64,000 bases of DNA from Nocardioides jiangsuensis (GTDB lineage: Bacteria > Actinomycetota > Actinomycetes > Propionibacteriales > Nocardioidaceae), in NCBI RefSeq assembly GCF_019679455.1, contig NZ_JAIEZQ010000002.1, positions 310,001 through 374,000 of the forward strand, given 5' to 3'. The translations under genes were made by a program, and so were the position numbers. Of the stretch, positions 33,112 through 42,898 are shown one piece after another (within the stretch, counting starts at the first letter, position 1; each line of letters starts with the position of its first letter). A model generated the notes under the pieces. The model saw only the letters and a program-made list of their open reading frames with translations. It had not been told where the DNA came from and searched no databases.

Positions 33112-33660
33112 TTACTCCTCGCGCTCGATGAACTCCACCAGCTTGGCGTTGAACGCCGGCAGGTCGCCGGGGTTGCGGCTGGTGATCAGGTTGCCGTCGA
33201 CGACGACCTCCTCGTCCACCCAGTTGCCCCCCGCGTTGCGCAGGTCGGTCTGCAGGCTCGGCCACGACGTGACCGTGCGGCCGCGGACCACGTCGGCCTC
33301 GGCCAGCGTCCACGCCGCGTGGCAGATCGCCGCCACCGGCCTGCCGGACTCGAAGAAGGACCGCACGAACGCGACCGCGTCCTTGTCCATCCGCAGCGCG
33401 TCGGGGTTCGCGACCCCGCCGGGCAGCACGAGTGCTGCGTAGTCGGCCGGGTCCGCCGTTGCGACCGTCTGGTCGACGTCGAACGTGTCGGCCTTGTCGA
33501 GGTGGTGGAACGCCTGGACCGTGCCGGACTCGGGCGAGAGGAGCTTCGGCGTGCCGCCTGCCGCTTCGACTGCCTTCCACGGCTCGGTCAGCTCGACCTG
33601 CTCGATGCCTTCGCTCGCGACCAGGAATGCGACCTGCTTGCCGCTCAGCTCGTCAGACAT
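33112..33660 (-). CDS. DJ-1/PfpI family protein (type 1 glutamine-amidotransferase-like)
   Basis: A 182-residue PfpI/DJ-1 protein: KQVAFLVASEGIEQVEL, LVLPGGVANPD, and nucleophile Cys113 in VAAICHAAWTLAEADVVRG. Members act as stress chaperones, glyoxalases or proteases depending on context. The start follows AAAGGAG. It converges on the LCP gene; a GC-rich hairpin lies between them. Probably a stress protein. Confidence 0.85.
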   Translation of the reverse strand: MSDELSGKQVAFLVASEGIEQVELTEPWKAVEAAGGTPKLLSPESGTVQAFHHLDKADTFDVDQTVATADPADYAALVLPGGVANPDALRMDKDAVAFVRSFFESGRPVAAICHAAWTLAEADVVRGRTVTSWPSLQTDLRNAGGNWVDEEVVVDGNLITSRNPGDLPAFNAKLVEFIEREE

Positions 33661-33794
33661 GAGATCTCCTTTCACGGAATCGGGCCCTCCGGCGTCAGCC
33701 GGGGGTGTCCTCCGGTGTTAACCGACTCACCCGTCCCTAAACATCGTTTGCCCCCCGGTGACCAGGGGCACTCTCCGGGCCGGAGGGAGCCCGA

Positions 33795-34916
33795 GTGGAC
33801 ACATCAAGCATGCGCCGCGCCGGCGGCCGAGCGCGACGGCTGCTGCGCGACCCGGTCACGTGGACCGAGTGGATCCAGATCGTCAAGACGGTGGTCGCCG
33901 CCGTCGTGGCCTGGATGCTCGCCGTCCAGGTCTTCGACCTGCCGCAACCGTTCCTGGCGCCGTGGTCGGCGCTGCTCGTCGTGCACGCCACCGTCTACCG
34001 CTCGTTCTCGCGCGGGGCCAAGCAGGTCGGCGCGACGGTGGTCGGCGTCCTCCTCGCATGGGCCACCGGGGACCTGCTCGGGCTCGACGCGGCCGCGCTC
34101 GCGGTGATGCTGCTGGCCGGGCTGGTCATCGGCAACCTGCGCTGGCTGCGCGAGGAGTCCACCACCGTCGGCGCCACCGCGCTCGTGGTGCTCACCACCG
34201 GTTTCAGCGACCAGGACCACATCCTCGTCGGCCGTCTCCTCGACACCTCGATCGGCGTCGCGGTCGGCCTGGTGGTCAACGTGCTCGTGTGGCCGCCGCT
34301 GCGGGACGTGACCGCGGCGCGGGCCATCGACGCGATCGACGACCGCATCGGCAACCTCCTCCAGCAGATCGGCCGCGAGGGTGACGAGTCGTGCACCGCT
34401 GACCAGGTCGAGGCGTGGATCGAGCGCTCGCAGGAGATCGACGTGGCCATCGACGAGGCGTGGGCGCTGGTGCGCCAGGCGCACGAGAGCGGCTGGTACA
34501 ACCCCCGCCGGCACACGTCCCGGAACCCCGGCGACTCGCGCGACTTCCCCGATCTGCTCGACCGGATGGAGCAGGCGGTGGCCGAGATCCGCAGCATGGC
34601 GCGGACCCTCGGGCAGAGCATCTCGCTGACCAACGAATGGGACGACGAGTTCCGCGGCAGGTGGCTCGCGCTGGTCGGCGAGGCCGGTGAGGCCATCGCG
34701 AACCCCGACTCCGAGCGGGTGGCCGCCGTACGACGGGAGCTGAGCGCGCTCGCGAACGACTTCTCGACCGAGAACCTGCCCGGCCTCTACTGGACCGAGT
34801 ACGGCGGGCTCATCCTGAACCTGCGCAACGTGGTGACCTCGATGGACCGCGTCGCGGCGTCCCAGCCGGTGACCCCGCGGGGCCGGCACGACAAGTCCCC
34901 GCTGCTCGGCGGCTGA
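33795..34916 (+). CDS. FUSC family membrane protein (aromatic acid exporter-like)
   Basis: A 373-residue protein. The N-terminal half carries five or six hydrophobic segments (IVKTVVAAVVAWMLAVQVF; LAPWSALLVVHATVYRSFSRG; VGATVVGVLLAWATGDLL; VMLLAGLVIGNLRWL; TALVVLTTGF; TSIGVAVGLVVNVLVWPPLRD), as in FUSC/ArAE-type exporters. The second half is helical and soluble. Such proteins are proposed to export aromatic acids; substrate not shown here. GTG at 33795 or ATG at 33810 are both possible. Confidence 0.75.
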   Translation: MDTSSMRRAGGRARRLLRDPVTWTEWIQIVKTVVAAVVAWMLAVQVFDLPQPFLAPWSALLVVHATVYRSFSRGAKQVGATVVGVLLAWATGDLLGLDAAALAVMLLAGLVIGNLRWLREESTTVGATALVVLTTGFSDQDHILVGRLLDTSIGVAVGLVVNVLVWPPLRDVTAARAIDAIDDRIGNLLQQIGREGDESCTADQVEAWIERSQEIDVAIDEAWALVRQAHESGWYNPRRHTSRNPGDSRDFPDLLDRMEQAVAEIRSMARTLGQSISLTNEWDDEFRGRWLALVGEAGEAIANPDSERVAAVRRELSALANDFSTENLPGLYWTEYGGLILNLRNVVTSMDRVAASQPVTPRGRHDKSPLLGG

Positions 34917-34923
34917 CCCCGCC

Positions 34924-34941
34924 GACCCGCCGCGACGGGTC
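34924..34941. terminator. hairpin between convergent genes
   Basis: GACCCG (34924-34929) and CGGGTC (34936-34941) with a six-base loop, in the 55-base gap between FUSC and glgC stops. Could end transcription from both sides. Confidence 0.35.
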
Positions 34942-34971
34942 CTTGCCGGGCTCGGGCGCGCCCCCCGGGTG

Positions 34972-36189
34972 TCAGGGGATGACCAGCTGGCCCTTCCCGA
35001 GCACGGTGACCCCGCCCTCGCTGACGGTGAAGCCGCGCTCGCGGTCGGCGACGGGGTCGACCCCGATCGAGAACCCGTCGGGCACGATCACGTTCTTGTC
35101 GATGATCGCGTTGCGGACCACCGCGCCCTTGCCGATGGTCACGTTGTCGAGCAGCACCGAGCGCTCGACGCTGGCCCCGGCCGAGACGTAGGTGTGCGTG
35201 CCGAGCACGGAGCTGTCCACGCTCGCACCGGAGACGATCGACCCGGCGCAGACGATGGAGTCGCGCGCCGAGGCGTCCTCGACGAACTTCGCCCCCGGCA
35301 GCTGCGGGTGCGAGGTGAAGATCGGCCAGTCGGTGTTGTAGAGGTTGAAGATCGGGTTCACCGACACCAGGTCGAGGTGGGCCTCGTGGTAGGAGTCGAG
35401 CGTCCCCACGTCGCGCCAGTAGTCGCGGTCGCGGTCGGTCGAGCCGGGCACCACGTTGTCGCGGAAGTCGTACACGCAGGCGTCCTGCTGCTCGACCATC
35501 ATCGGGATGATGTCGCCGCCCATGTCGTGGCGGGAGTTGGGGTTCGCCGCGTCCTTCTCCAGCGCCTCCACCAGCGCGTCGGCGGTGAAGACGTAGTTGC
35601 CCATCGAGGCGAACGTCTCGTCGGGGGCGTCGGGGAGCCCCGGCGGGTCGGCCGGCTTTTCGAGGAACTCCTCGATGCGGCGGCCGTCGGCGGCGGTCTT
35701 GATCACGCCGAACTGCCAGGCCTCCTTGCGGGGCACGCGGATGCCCGCGACGGTCGCGCCGGCGCCGTTCTCGATGTGCGCCTGCACCATCTGCGAGGCG
35801 TCCATCCGGTACACGTGGTCGGCGCCGAAGACCACGATGATGTCGGGCCGCTCGTCGTTGATCAGGTTCATCGACTGGTAGATCGCGTCGGCGCTGCCGA
35901 GGTACCACTGCGGCCCGCGGCGCTGCTGCGCGGGCACCGGGGTCACGTAGTTGCCGAGCAGCGTCGACATCCGCCAGGTCAGCGAGATGTGCCGGTCCAG
36001 GGAGTGCGACTTGTACTGCGTGAGCACGCACGTCTTCAGGTACCCGGCGTTCACCAGGTTCGACAGTGCGAAGTCGATCAGCCGGTAGCTGCCCCCGAAG
36101 GGCACGGCCGGCTTGGCGCGGTCGAGCGTGAGCGGCATGAGTCGCTTCCCCTCGCCGCCTGCAAGGACGATCCCCAGAACCTTTGGCAT
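34972..36189 (-). CDS. glgC: glucose-1-phosphate adenylyltransferase
   Basis: A 405-residue GlgC, the ADP-glucose-forming step of glycogen/alpha-glucan synthesis. N-terminal nucleotidyltransferase domain: [34 protein letters not shown], then [10 protein letters not shown] and [12 protein letters not shown]; catalytic Lys and Asp positions are intact. The C-terminal left-handed beta-helix holds hexapeptide-like repeats ([21 protein letters not shown]...). ATG at 36189 is chosen because GGGAG lies seven bases upstream; a GTG at 36195 is too close to that site. It is divergent from the glycogen synthase-type gene. Confidence 0.95.
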   Translation of the reverse strand: MPKVLGIVLAGGEGKRLMPLTLDRAKPAVPFGGSYRLIDFALSNLVNAGYLKTCVLTQYKSHSLDRHISLTWRMSTLLGNYVTPVPAQQRRGPQWYLGSADAIYQSMNLINDERPDIIVVFGADHVYRMDASQMVQAHIENGAGATVAGIRVPRKEAWQFGVIKTAADGRRIEEFLEKPADPPGLPDAPDETFASMGNYVFTADALVEALEKDAANPNSRHDMGGDIIPMMVEQQDACVYDFRDNVVPGSTDRDRDYWRDVGTLDSYHEAHLDLVSVNPIFNLYNTDWPIFTSHPQLPGAKFVEDASARDSIVCAGSIVSGASVDSSVLGTHTYVSAGASVERSVLLDNVTIGKGAVVRNAIIDKNVIVPDGFSIGVDPVADRERGFTVSEGGVTVLGKGQLVIP

Positions 36190-36214
36190 GGACACTCCCT
36201 ACCCGACGCGGCCG

Positions 36215-36243
36215 TTGCTAGTCCCCGACACTAGCCCTAGATT
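36215..36243 (+). promoter_or_regulatory. promoter of glgA
   Basis: TTGCTA (36215-36220), a 17-base spacer, TAGATT (36238-36243), then six bases to the ATG at 36250: a good sigma-70-type promoter driving a leaderless transcript. It lies in the 60-base divergent gap with glgC. Confidence 0.65.
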
Positions 36244-36249
36244 CCCCCC

Positions 36250-37407
36250 ATGCGCGCTGCAATCCTGACCCGTGAGTTTCCTCCCGACGTGTACGGCGGT
36301 GCGGGGGTCCATGTCGACTTCCTGGTCCGCGAGCTGCGTCGGCTGATCGACGTCGACGTGCACTGCATGGGGGAGCCCCGGGAGGGAGCGACCGCGCACA
36401 GCGAGAACGACCCGCGGCTGGCCGACGCGAACGCCGCGCTACGCATCCTCTCGACCGACCTCTCCATCACCGCCGGTGTCGGCGTAGGCGTCGACGTCGT
36501 GCACTCGCACACCTGGTACGCCAACATGGCCGGGCACTGGTCGAAGCTGCTGTACGACGTCCCGCACGTCGTGACCGCGCACTCGCTCGAGCCGCAGCGG
36601 CCGTGGAAGGCCGAGCAGCTCGGGGGCGGCTACCGGATCTCGTCGTGGGCCGAGCGCACCGCCTACGAGTCGGCGGACGCGGTCGTCGCGGTCAGCCAGG
36701 GCATGCGGGCCGACGTGCTGACGTCGTACCCGAGCCTGGACCCCGACCGGGTGCACGTGGTCTACAACGGCATCGACACCGACTTCTACCGCCCCGACCC
36801 CGGCACCGACGTGCTGGAGCGGATCGGCGTGGACCCCTCGCGCCCCTACGTCGCGTTCGTCGGTCGGATCACCCGGCAGAAGGGCGTCCCACACCTGCTG
36901 CGCGCGGGCCTGGCGTTCGACCCGTCGCTGCAGGTGGTCCTGCTCGCCGGCGCCGCCGACACCCCCGAGCTGAAGGCCGAGACCGACGCGGCCATCGCCG
37001 AGCTCCGGGCGAGCCGCGACGGGGTGTTCGTGGTGTCGGAGATGCTGCCGCGCGAGCAGGTGCGGCAGGTGCTCACCCACGCGCTCGCGTTCCTGTGCCC
37101 CTCGGTCTACGAGCCGCTCGGGATCGTGAACCTCGAGGCGATGGCGTGCGAGACCGCGGTCGTGGCCAGCCGGGTCGGCGGGATCCCCGAGGTGGTCCTC
37201 GACGGGGAGACCGGCCTGCTCGTCGACTACGACGAGGCCGACCCGGCCGGGCTGGAGACCGGGCTCGCGGAGCAGGTCAACAAGCTCGCCGCGGACCCCG
37301 GGCTGGCCCGCCGGCTCGGGGAGGCGGGACGCGCCCGGGCGGTCGACGCGTTCGCCTGGGACGCCATCGCCCAGCAGACGGTGCGGCTCTACGAGTCGCT
37401 CCGCTGA
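36250..37407 (+). CDS. glgA: glycogen synthase, actinobacterial GT4 type (GlgA/GlgM)
   Basis: A 385-residue GT-B glycosyltransferase: opening [25 protein letters not shown] (sugar-nucleotide Gly loop), [13 protein letters not shown], and the C-terminal donor site [27 protein letters not shown] with ExxxxxxxE acid pair and VGRITRQKG. In mycobacteria the orthologue (GlgM) makes maltose-1-phosphate from ADP-glucose and glucose-1-phosphate for the GlgE route, so its true product may be that. Divergent from glgC, which supplies ADP-glucose. Leaderless by promoter position. Confidence 0.9.
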   Translation: MRAAILTREFPPDVYGGAGVHVDFLVRELRRLIDVDVHCMGEPREGATAHSENDPRLADANAALRILSTDLSITAGVGVGVDVVHSHTWYANMAGHWSKLLYDVPHVVTAHSLEPQRPWKAEQLGGGYRISSWAERTAYESADAVVAVSQGMRADVLTSYPSLDPDRVHVVYNGIDTDFYRPDPGTDVLERIGVDPSRPYVAFVGRITRQKGVPHLLRAGLAFDPSLQVVLLAGAADTPELKAETDAAIAELRASRDGVFVVSEMLPREQVRQVLTHALAFLCPSVYEPLGIVNLEAMACETAVVASRVGGIPEVVLDGETGLLVDYDEADPAGLETGLAEQVNKLAADPGLARRLGEAGRARAVDAFAWDAIAQQTVRLYESLR

Positions 37408-37586
37408 GACGACACCCGGCGGGAGGAATGTCCGCTCTCCGGGCGGCCGGCTGAAGAATCTGCGGACGAATCGGGCGCATCTGCTTGCCGTTATGCATCC
37501 GTTACCTCACACTGTCGGGGGGTAGCCGGACGACGTGTGGGGCTTCGTGGTCCGGACGGGGGGATGGACACAGAGGGGATGCCTGC

Positions 37587-38501
37587 GTGAAGGTCGCTGT
37601 CACGGGCGCCACCGGGGTGCTCGGCACCGCTGCGGTCCGGGCGCTCACCGGCGCCGGGCACGACGTGGTGGGGCTCGCGCGCACCCCGGAGCGGGCCGAC
37701 CGCCTCGCGGCGCTCGGCGCGACGCCGTACCGGGGGGACCTCTTCGACCACGAGTCGCTGCTCGCGATGTTCGACGGCTGCGACGCCGTGTGCAACCTCG
37801 CCACGCACATCCCGGTCGGCCTCGCCGCGCTGCGCTCCCGGGCCTGGCGCGAGAACGACCGGCTGCGGACCGAGGGGGTGCGCCGCGTGGTCGACGCGGC
37901 CCAGGAGGCGCGCGTGCGCCGGCTGGTGCAGGAGAGCGTGTCGTTCCTCTACGCCGACGGCGGCGACGGCTGGATCGCCGAGGACAGCCCACTCGACATC
38001 AACCCCGCCACCGAGCCGGCGTCGGTGGGGGAGTCGCACGCGCAGGGGTTCCGGTCCGAGGTGCGGCACAGCGTGGTGCTCCGCTTCGGCACGATCGTCG
38101 GCGACGACGGCCTCACCCGCTGGCAGCTGCGCACGGCGCGCAGCGGGCTGCCGGTCGGCGTCGGGACGCCCGCCGGCTGGGCCCATCTCGTGCACACCGA
38201 CGACCTCGGCTCCGCGGTCGCGGCGGCGCTGTGCGCCCCGAGCGGCACCTACAACGTGGGCGCGGAGCCGACGCGGCGGGAGGACCTGGTCGCGGGGTAC
38301 GCCGAGGTGGCCGGACGCCGTACGACGTTCATGCGTCCCGCCCTGCAGCGGCTGGCCGGCTCCCGGCTCGAGCCGCTCACCCGGTCGCTGCGCGTGAACT
38401 CGGAACATTTCACGGCACAGACCGGTTGGACCCCACGACGGGCCCACTTCGACCCGTCGTGGTTCGACGTCGCCGGTCTGGAGGCACACGCATGCCCGTG
38501 A
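37587..38501 (+). CDS. NAD-dependent epimerase/dehydratase family protein
   Basis: A 304-residue short-chain (extended SDR) protein: Rossmann start VKVAVTGATGVLGTAAVRALTGAGHDVVGLAR, then RGDLFDHESLLAMFDGCDAVCNLA. The canonical Tyr-x-x-x-Lys is not evident: the region with QESVSFLYADGG shows Ser and Tyr but no following Lys, so catalysis may be lost or unusual. GTG at 37587 follows GAGGGG. A 59-residue gene overlaps its end. Substrate unknown. Confidence 0.75.
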   Translation: MKVAVTGATGVLGTAAVRALTGAGHDVVGLARTPERADRLAALGATPYRGDLFDHESLLAMFDGCDAVCNLATHIPVGLAALRSRAWRENDRLRTEGVRRVVDAAQEARVRRLVQESVSFLYADGGDGWIAEDSPLDINPATEPASVGESHAQGFRSEVRHSVVLRFGTIVGDDGLTRWQLRTARSGLPVGVGTPAGWAHLVHTDDLGSAVAAALCAPSGTYNVGAEPTRREDLVAGYAEVAGRRTTFMRPALQRLAGSRLEPLTRSLRVNSEHFTAQTGWTPRRAHFDPSWFDVAGLEAHACP

Positions 38502-38671
38502 GGGAGCCCTCCCCGGAGGAGCAGGAGGCCGCGCGCCGGCGCAGGCTGGCCGAGGTGTTCGGCGAGGCGCTGCCCGAGACCACGCGCGACGACCGCCCCG
38601 ACCCGCAGGAGCGGTCCGAGGGTTCCACGGACGACTGGCTCCGCGCGCAGGTCCCGCCGCACCACGGCTGA
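38492..38671 (+). CDS. small conserved-type hypothetical protein, 59 residues
   Basis: Starts inside the epimerase gene (10-base overlap) with GGAGG upstream. Highly charged; the C-terminal DDWLRAQVPPHHG is a pattern I recognise from short actinobacterial proteins ending in a W-LR-x-PPH motif, whose role is unknown. Probably coexpressed with the epimerase. Confidence 0.6.
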   Translation: MPVREPSPEEQEAARRRRLAEVFGEALPETTRDDRPDPQERSEGSTDDWLRAQVPPHHG

Positions 38672-38719
38672 CCTCTCGACGCCGTACGACTGACGCCTCA
38701 ACGCCTCACGGGTGACGCC

Positions 38720-39091
38720 TCAACGCGTGGGGGCCTGGGCGCGGAGGGTGTCGCGGATCTCGGTGAGCAGGGTGACCTCGTTCGACGGCGGCGCCGGCTC
38801 CTCTCCCTTCGCGCGGCGGGCCTGCAGCTTGTTGTACGGCGTGACGATGAAGAAGTAGACCACCGCGGCGATCAGCAGGAACGACAGGACGGCGTTGATG
38901 AAGCCTCCGACGACCACGCCGCCGACCTCGACCTTGTCGAACCTCGGCTCGCCGCCGAGCTTGCCGATGAACCCCATGATCACCTCGACGAGCTCGGTGA
39001 CCACGGTGGCGAACGCGGCCGCCATGATGAAGGCGACGGCGAGCTCGACCAGGTTGCCGCGCATGATGAACTGCTTGAATCCGTTGAGCAT
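38720..39091 (-). CDS. mscL: large-conductance mechanosensitive channel
   Basis: A 123-residue MscL: MLNGFKQFIMRGNLVELAVAFIMAAAFATVV (N-terminal helix and TM1 pore helix with conserved Gly/Ala pattern) and GGFINAVLSFLLIAAVVYFFIVTPYNKL (TM2), then a charged C-terminal helix. It opens under membrane tension to release solutes. ATG at 39091 follows GAGGAG; a longer reading from 39133 is unlikely. It begins a conserved block also found near mscL in mycobacteria. Confidence 0.95.
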   Translation of the reverse strand: MLNGFKQFIMRGNLVELAVAFIMAAAFATVVTELVEVIMGFIGKLGGEPRFDKVEVGGVVVGGFINAVLSFLLIAAVVYFFIVTPYNKLQARRAKGEEPAPPSNEVTLLTEIRDTLRAQAPTR

Positions 39092-39134
39092 GTGTTCGGG
39101 GCTCCTCGTGTCCGGGTGCTGACGCCGCCCCACG

Positions 39135-39761
39135 CTAGTGCCTGATCAGCACCGACAGGTAGCGCGAGACCCCCGCGCCCGCGAGGTCGGCGGCGGTCTC
39201 CTCCGACACCGCGAGCACCAGCAGCCCGCCGGTCGTGAGCGCCGCACCGTCGTCCCCGCCGCGGGGCAGCGCAACCACGGGTGCGTCGTAGGCCACCACG
39301 GTCGCGGGCGCCCGTCCCTGCGGGTCGGCGGCGACCACGTCCACCCGGTCCCCGATCCGCAGCAGATCGACCGCGCCGGCGTCGCCGATCCGGACCGGGG
39401 CGGCCACCCGCCCGGGGTAGCCGTCGAGCAGCGAGCCGCTGACCAGGCGGACGTCGGTGAGCGGCTCGCCCGCGCGCACCGGGGCCGCCGTCGTCCGCCC
39501 CAGCGCCGCGGCAGCGGTGACCGCCCCGGCCGGCACGCTGGCCGGGGTGAACTCGGTGCGCACCAGGTCGGACGCGCGGACCACGGTGCCGCCGGGCAGG
39601 TCGTGCGCGGCGGTGAGCACGGTCGTGGTCGGGGGAGGAGGGGCCGCAGCGGCCTGGAGGCCGGCGGCGACGGCGGTGCCCGCGGCCAGCGCGGCGAGCA
39701 GCCGCCGGCGGGCGAGGACGGTACGGCGGACGCGGCGGCGCAGCAGCGCGAGGCGGTTCAT
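39135..39761 (-). CDS. SAF domain protein (CpaB/RcpC-like), membrane-anchored
   Basis: A 208-residue protein: basic N-terminus and hydrophobic segment (LLAALAAGTAVAAGLQAA), then a SAF-type domain (VLTAAHDLPGGTVVRASDLVRTEF, typical of Flp pilus CpaB/RcpC and antifreeze-like beta-clips) and a second beta-rich region. In pilus systems the domain sits in the periplasm; no pilus genes are near, so its role here is unclear. It lies between mscL and the zinc-ribbon gene, transcribed the same way. Confidence 0.75.
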   Translation of the reverse strand: MNRLALLRRRVRRTVLARRRLLAALAAGTAVAAGLQAAAAPPPPTTTVLTAAHDLPGGTVVRASDLVRTEFTPASVPAGAVTAAAALGRTTAAPVRAGEPLTDVRLVSGSLLDGYPGRVAAPVRIGDAGAVDLLRIGDRVDVVAADPQGRAPATVVAYDAPVVALPRGGDDGAALTTGGLLVLAVSEETAADLAGAGVSRYLSVLIRH

Positions 39762-39831
39762 GCCTGACGAGGCTAGGAACCGGGAGATGCCCGTGCGACC
39801 CGTCGTCCACAGGCCGCGCGGAGGGCGGCCG

Positions 39832-40134
39832 TCAGGCGGCGCCGGCCTCGCTCTTGGCCGGGGTGACGGAGGACGAGGAGTCCGAGGCCTTGCCCGCGTC
39901 GCTCTTGGCCGAGGAGTCGCTCGACGAGGAGGTCGTTGCCGAGGAGGACTTGGAGTCCGCCCGGTTGTCGGTGCGGTAGAAGCCCGAGCCCTTGAACACG
40001 ACGCCGACGGCGTTGAAGATCTTGCGGAGCCGGCCCTCGCACTGCGGGCACGTGGTCAGCGAGTCGTCGCTGAAGCTCTGGACCTGCTCGAAAGCGTGGT
40101 CGCAGTCAGTGCAGGCGTACTGGTAGGTCGGCAC
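39832..40134 (-). CDS. FmdB family zinc-ribbon protein
   Basis: A 100-residue protein. It opens PTYQYACTDCDHAFEQVQ with CxxC, then CPQC, the four-Cys zinc ribbon of FmdB-type regulators. A glycine-containing middle (NAVGVVFKGSGFYRTDN) and a Ser/Ala/Lys low-complexity tail follow. The mycobacterial orthologue (Rv0991c type) is a redox-responsive chaperone-like protein, and the gene order matches. GTG start at 40134 follows GGAGGA. Confidence 0.85.
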   Translation of the reverse strand: MPTYQYACTDCDHAFEQVQSFSDDSLTTCPQCEGRLRKIFNAVGVVFKGSGFYRTDNRADSKSSSATTSSSSDSSAKSDAGKASDSSSSVTPAKSEAGAA

Positions 40135-40261
40135 GCTCGTCCTCCGGAGGCTCGGTGTGATGCTCGCTCCCTGGCACTCCCAGGGTGCGACTGCCAATTA
40201 TCGCAACGCGGGGGAGTTTCGCAAACTTCCCGGAGCTCGCGACGTTCCGCGGTGAGGCACA

Positions 40262-42898
40262 ATGACCGCCGTGCCCGACACCCCTGCCGACACAGCCACG
40301 CCCGCAGCCCCCGCGACCCGCCGGCCCTTCCGCTCCTGGCCGCGCGCCGCCCGCTGGTCGACGTACGTCGCCGCGGTGCTCGTCCTGGTCCTGGTCGCGG
40401 GGCTCGTGACCGCGGTGGTGACGGTGCGGCGGTCGCTCCCGCAGACCGACGGCGAGGTGGAGGTCCCGGGGCTGGGCGCGAAGGTGGAGGTGGTCCGCGA
40501 CGACCACGGCATCCCGCAGGTCTACGCGTCCTCCTCCGACGACCTGTTCTACGCGCAGGGCTACGTGCAGGCGCAGGACCGGTTCTTCGAGATGGACTTC
40601 CGCCGGCACGTGACCTCCGGCCGGCTCTCCGAGCTGCTGGGCAAGGACGCGCTCGAGGCCGACATGTACATCCGGACCATGGGCTGGCGCCGGGTCGCGG
40701 AGCAGGAGCTGTCCCTGCTGAGCCCCGAGACGCTGAGCTACCTCGAGGCGTTCAGCGCCGGCGTGAACGCCTACATGGACAGCCACACCCCGTCCCAGAT
40801 GTCGCTGGAGTACTCCCTGCTCGCGCTCAACGGGCTCGACTACGCCCCTGAGGAGTGGACCCCCGCGGACTCCGTCGCCTGGCTCAAGGCGATGGCGTGG
40901 GACCTGCGCGGCAACATGGAGGAGGAGATCCAGCGCGCGCTGATGACGGTGAACCACTCCGCCGAGGAGATCGCCTCCCTGTACCCGGCGTACCCCTTCG
41001 AGCGGCACCAGCCGATCGTCACGCAGGGGGCGGTGGTCGACGGCGTGTTCGAGCAGGACGCCAGCGGCAGCGACACCCGCAAGCCGGCCCGGCCCGCGCT
41101 GCCCACGGCGGTCACCGACTCCCTCGAGCGGCTCGGCGCCGGCCTGGAGCGGATGCCGGAGATGCTCGGGCACGGCAAGGGCATCGGCAGCAACGCCTGG
41201 GCCGTGGACGGGGAGCACTCCACGACCGGCAAGCCGATCCTGGCCAACGACCCGCACCTGGGCACCTCGATGCCGGGCATCTGGTACCAGATGGGCCTGC
41301 ACTGCACCGAGCTCAGCGAGGCCTGCCCGTTCGACACCACCGGGTTCACCTTCGCCGGGGTCCCGGGCGTGGTCATCGGCCACAACCAGCAGATCGCGTG
41401 GGGCTTCTCCAACCTCGGTCCCGACGTGGTCGACCTGTACCTGGAGAAGCTCGACGGCAAGCTCTACGAGTACGACGGTGGGAAGCGTCCGCTCGCCACC
41501 CGGGAGGAGATCATCGAGGTCCTCGGCGAGGACGAGCCGTTCACGTTCACGGTGCGCTCCACCAAGCACGGCCCCCTGCTCTCCGACGTCTCGGCGCAGC
41601 TGAGCACGGTCGGCGCGAACGCCCACGTCCAGGGACCGGCCCCCGAGCGCGGCAACGGCTACGCGGTCGCCCTGTCGTGGACCGCGCTCACCCCCAACCG
41701 GACCGCGGACGCGATCTTCGAGATCGACAAGGCCACGAACTGGGACGAGTTCCGCGCCGCCACCCGGGACTTCGCCGCCCCGTCGCAGAACATGGTCTAC
41801 GCCGACCGGGCCGGCCACATCGGGTACCAGGCGCCCGGCCTGATCCCGATCCGCAAGTCCGGCAACGCCGGCGCCTACCCGGCCGAGGGCTGGGTCGCGG
41901 CCAACGACTGGACCGGGAACTACGTGCCGTTCGACGCGCTGCCGTCCGTGCTCGACCCGGAGGACGGCCTCGTCGCGACCGCGAACCAGGCGGTCATCGA
42001 CGGCGACTACCCCTACTACCTCGGCGACTCCTGGTCCTACGGCTACCGCAGCCAGCGGATCCGCGACGTCCTGGAGGAGAAGGGCAGGCTCGGCGTCGAG
42101 GACATGACCCGGCTCCAGCTCGACACGAGCAACGAGTTCGCGCCGACCTTCGTGCCCTACCTGCTCGACATCCTGCTGCCCTCGCCGTACCTCGCGGCCG
42201 GCCAGCGGCTGCTCAAGGGGTGGGACCACACGCAGCCCACCGACTCCGCGGCGGCCGCCTACTACAACGCGGTCTGGGACCGCACCCTCGAGCTGACCTT
42301 CCACGACCAGATGCAGCAGTCGGTGTGGCCCACCGGCAACGACCGCTGGTTCGAGGTGATGCGCCGGCTGCTCGAGGAGCCGTACAGCCCGTGGTGGGAC
42401 AACGCGGACACCGAGACCGTCGTGGAGACCCGCGACGACATCCTCTACCAGGCGATGACCTCGGCCCGTGACGAGCTGGTCCGGCGGCAGGCCCGGCGGG
42501 CGGTCGACTGGACCTGGGGGCATCAGCACCAGATGGACCTGGAGAGCCAGACCCTCGGCCAGTCAGACCTCGCCGTGGTCCGGTGGCTGTTCAACCGCGG
42601 CGGCTACGAGGTGCCCGGTGGCGGCGACCTGGTCAACGCCACCAAGTGGGACGCCGCCGCCGAGGACTACGACGTGACCGCGGCGCCCTCGATGCGGATG
42701 GTGGTCTCGCTCGCGGACCTCGACGACTCGCGCTGGGTCAGCCTCAGCGGCGTCTCGGGGCACGCCTTCAGCCGGCACTACTCCGACCAGACCGACCTGT
42801 GGGTCGCGGGGGAGACCCTGCCCTGGTACTTCTCCCGCGACCGGCTCGAGGAGAACGGCGAGGACACCCTCACGCTCGTGCCCGCGGCAGGCGGGTGA
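40262..42898 (+). CDS. penicillin acylase family protein (N-terminal nucleophile hydrolase)
   Basis: An 878-residue membrane-anchored Ntn hydrolase. After a hydrophobic segment (STYVAAVLVLVLVAGLVTAVV) comes the alpha chain (VVRDDHGIPQVYASSSDDLFYAQGYVQAQDRFFEMD, typical opening), then the cleavage/nucleophile site GIGSNAWAV with Ser310 as the new N-terminus, followed by LANDPHLGTSMPGIWYQMG. Members hydrolyse amides such as penicillins, acyl-homoserine lactones or peptides; substrate unknown. No good ribosome site; the first ATG is used. It overlaps the convergent cyclo-ligase gene by 29 bases. Confidence 0.9.
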   Translation: MTAVPDTPADTATPAAPATRRPFRSWPRAARWSTYVAAVLVLVLVAGLVTAVVTVRRSLPQTDGEVEVPGLGAKVEVVRDDHGIPQVYASSSDDLFYAQGYVQAQDRFFEMDFRRHVTSGRLSELLGKDALEADMYIRTMGWRRVAEQELSLLSPETLSYLEAFSAGVNAYMDSHTPSQMSLEYSLLALNGLDYAPEEWTPADSVAWLKAMAWDLRGNMEEEIQRALMTVNHSAEEIASLYPAYPFERHQPIVTQGAVVDGVFEQDASGSDTRKPARPALPTAVTDSLERLGAGLERMPEMLGHGKGIGSNAWAVDGEHSTTGKPILANDPHLGTSMPGIWYQMGLHCTELSEACPFDTTGFTFAGVPGVVIGHNQQIAWGFSNLGPDVVDLYLEKLDGKLYEYDGGKRPLATREEIIEVLGEDEPFTFTVRSTKHGPLLSDVSAQLSTVGANAHVQGPAPERGNGYAVALSWTALTPNRTADAIFEIDKATNWDEFRAATRDFAAPSQNMVYADRAGHIGYQAPGLIPIRKSGNAGAYPAEGWVAANDWTGNYVPFDALPSVLDPEDGLVATANQAVIDGDYPYYLGDSWSYGYRSQRIRDVLEEKGRLGVEDMTRLQLDTSNEFAPTFVPYLLDILLPSPYLAAGQRLLKGWDHTQPTDSAAAAYYNAVWDRTLELTFHDQMQQSVWPTGNDRWFEVMRRLLEEPYSPWWDNADTETVVETRDDILYQAMTSARDELVRRQARRAVDWTWGHQHQMDLESQTLGQSDLAVVRWLFNRGGYEVPGGGDLVNATKWDAAAEDYDVTAAPSMRMVVSLADLDDSRWVSLSGVSGHAFSRHYSDQTDLWVAGETLPWYFSRDRLEENGEDTLTLVPAAGG

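Noticed and set aside
40106-42529. An 807-codon minus-strand frame opposite the penicillin acylase gene
   Set aside because: Codon-bias mirror of the true plus-strand gene, which has a complete Ntn-hydrolase domain.
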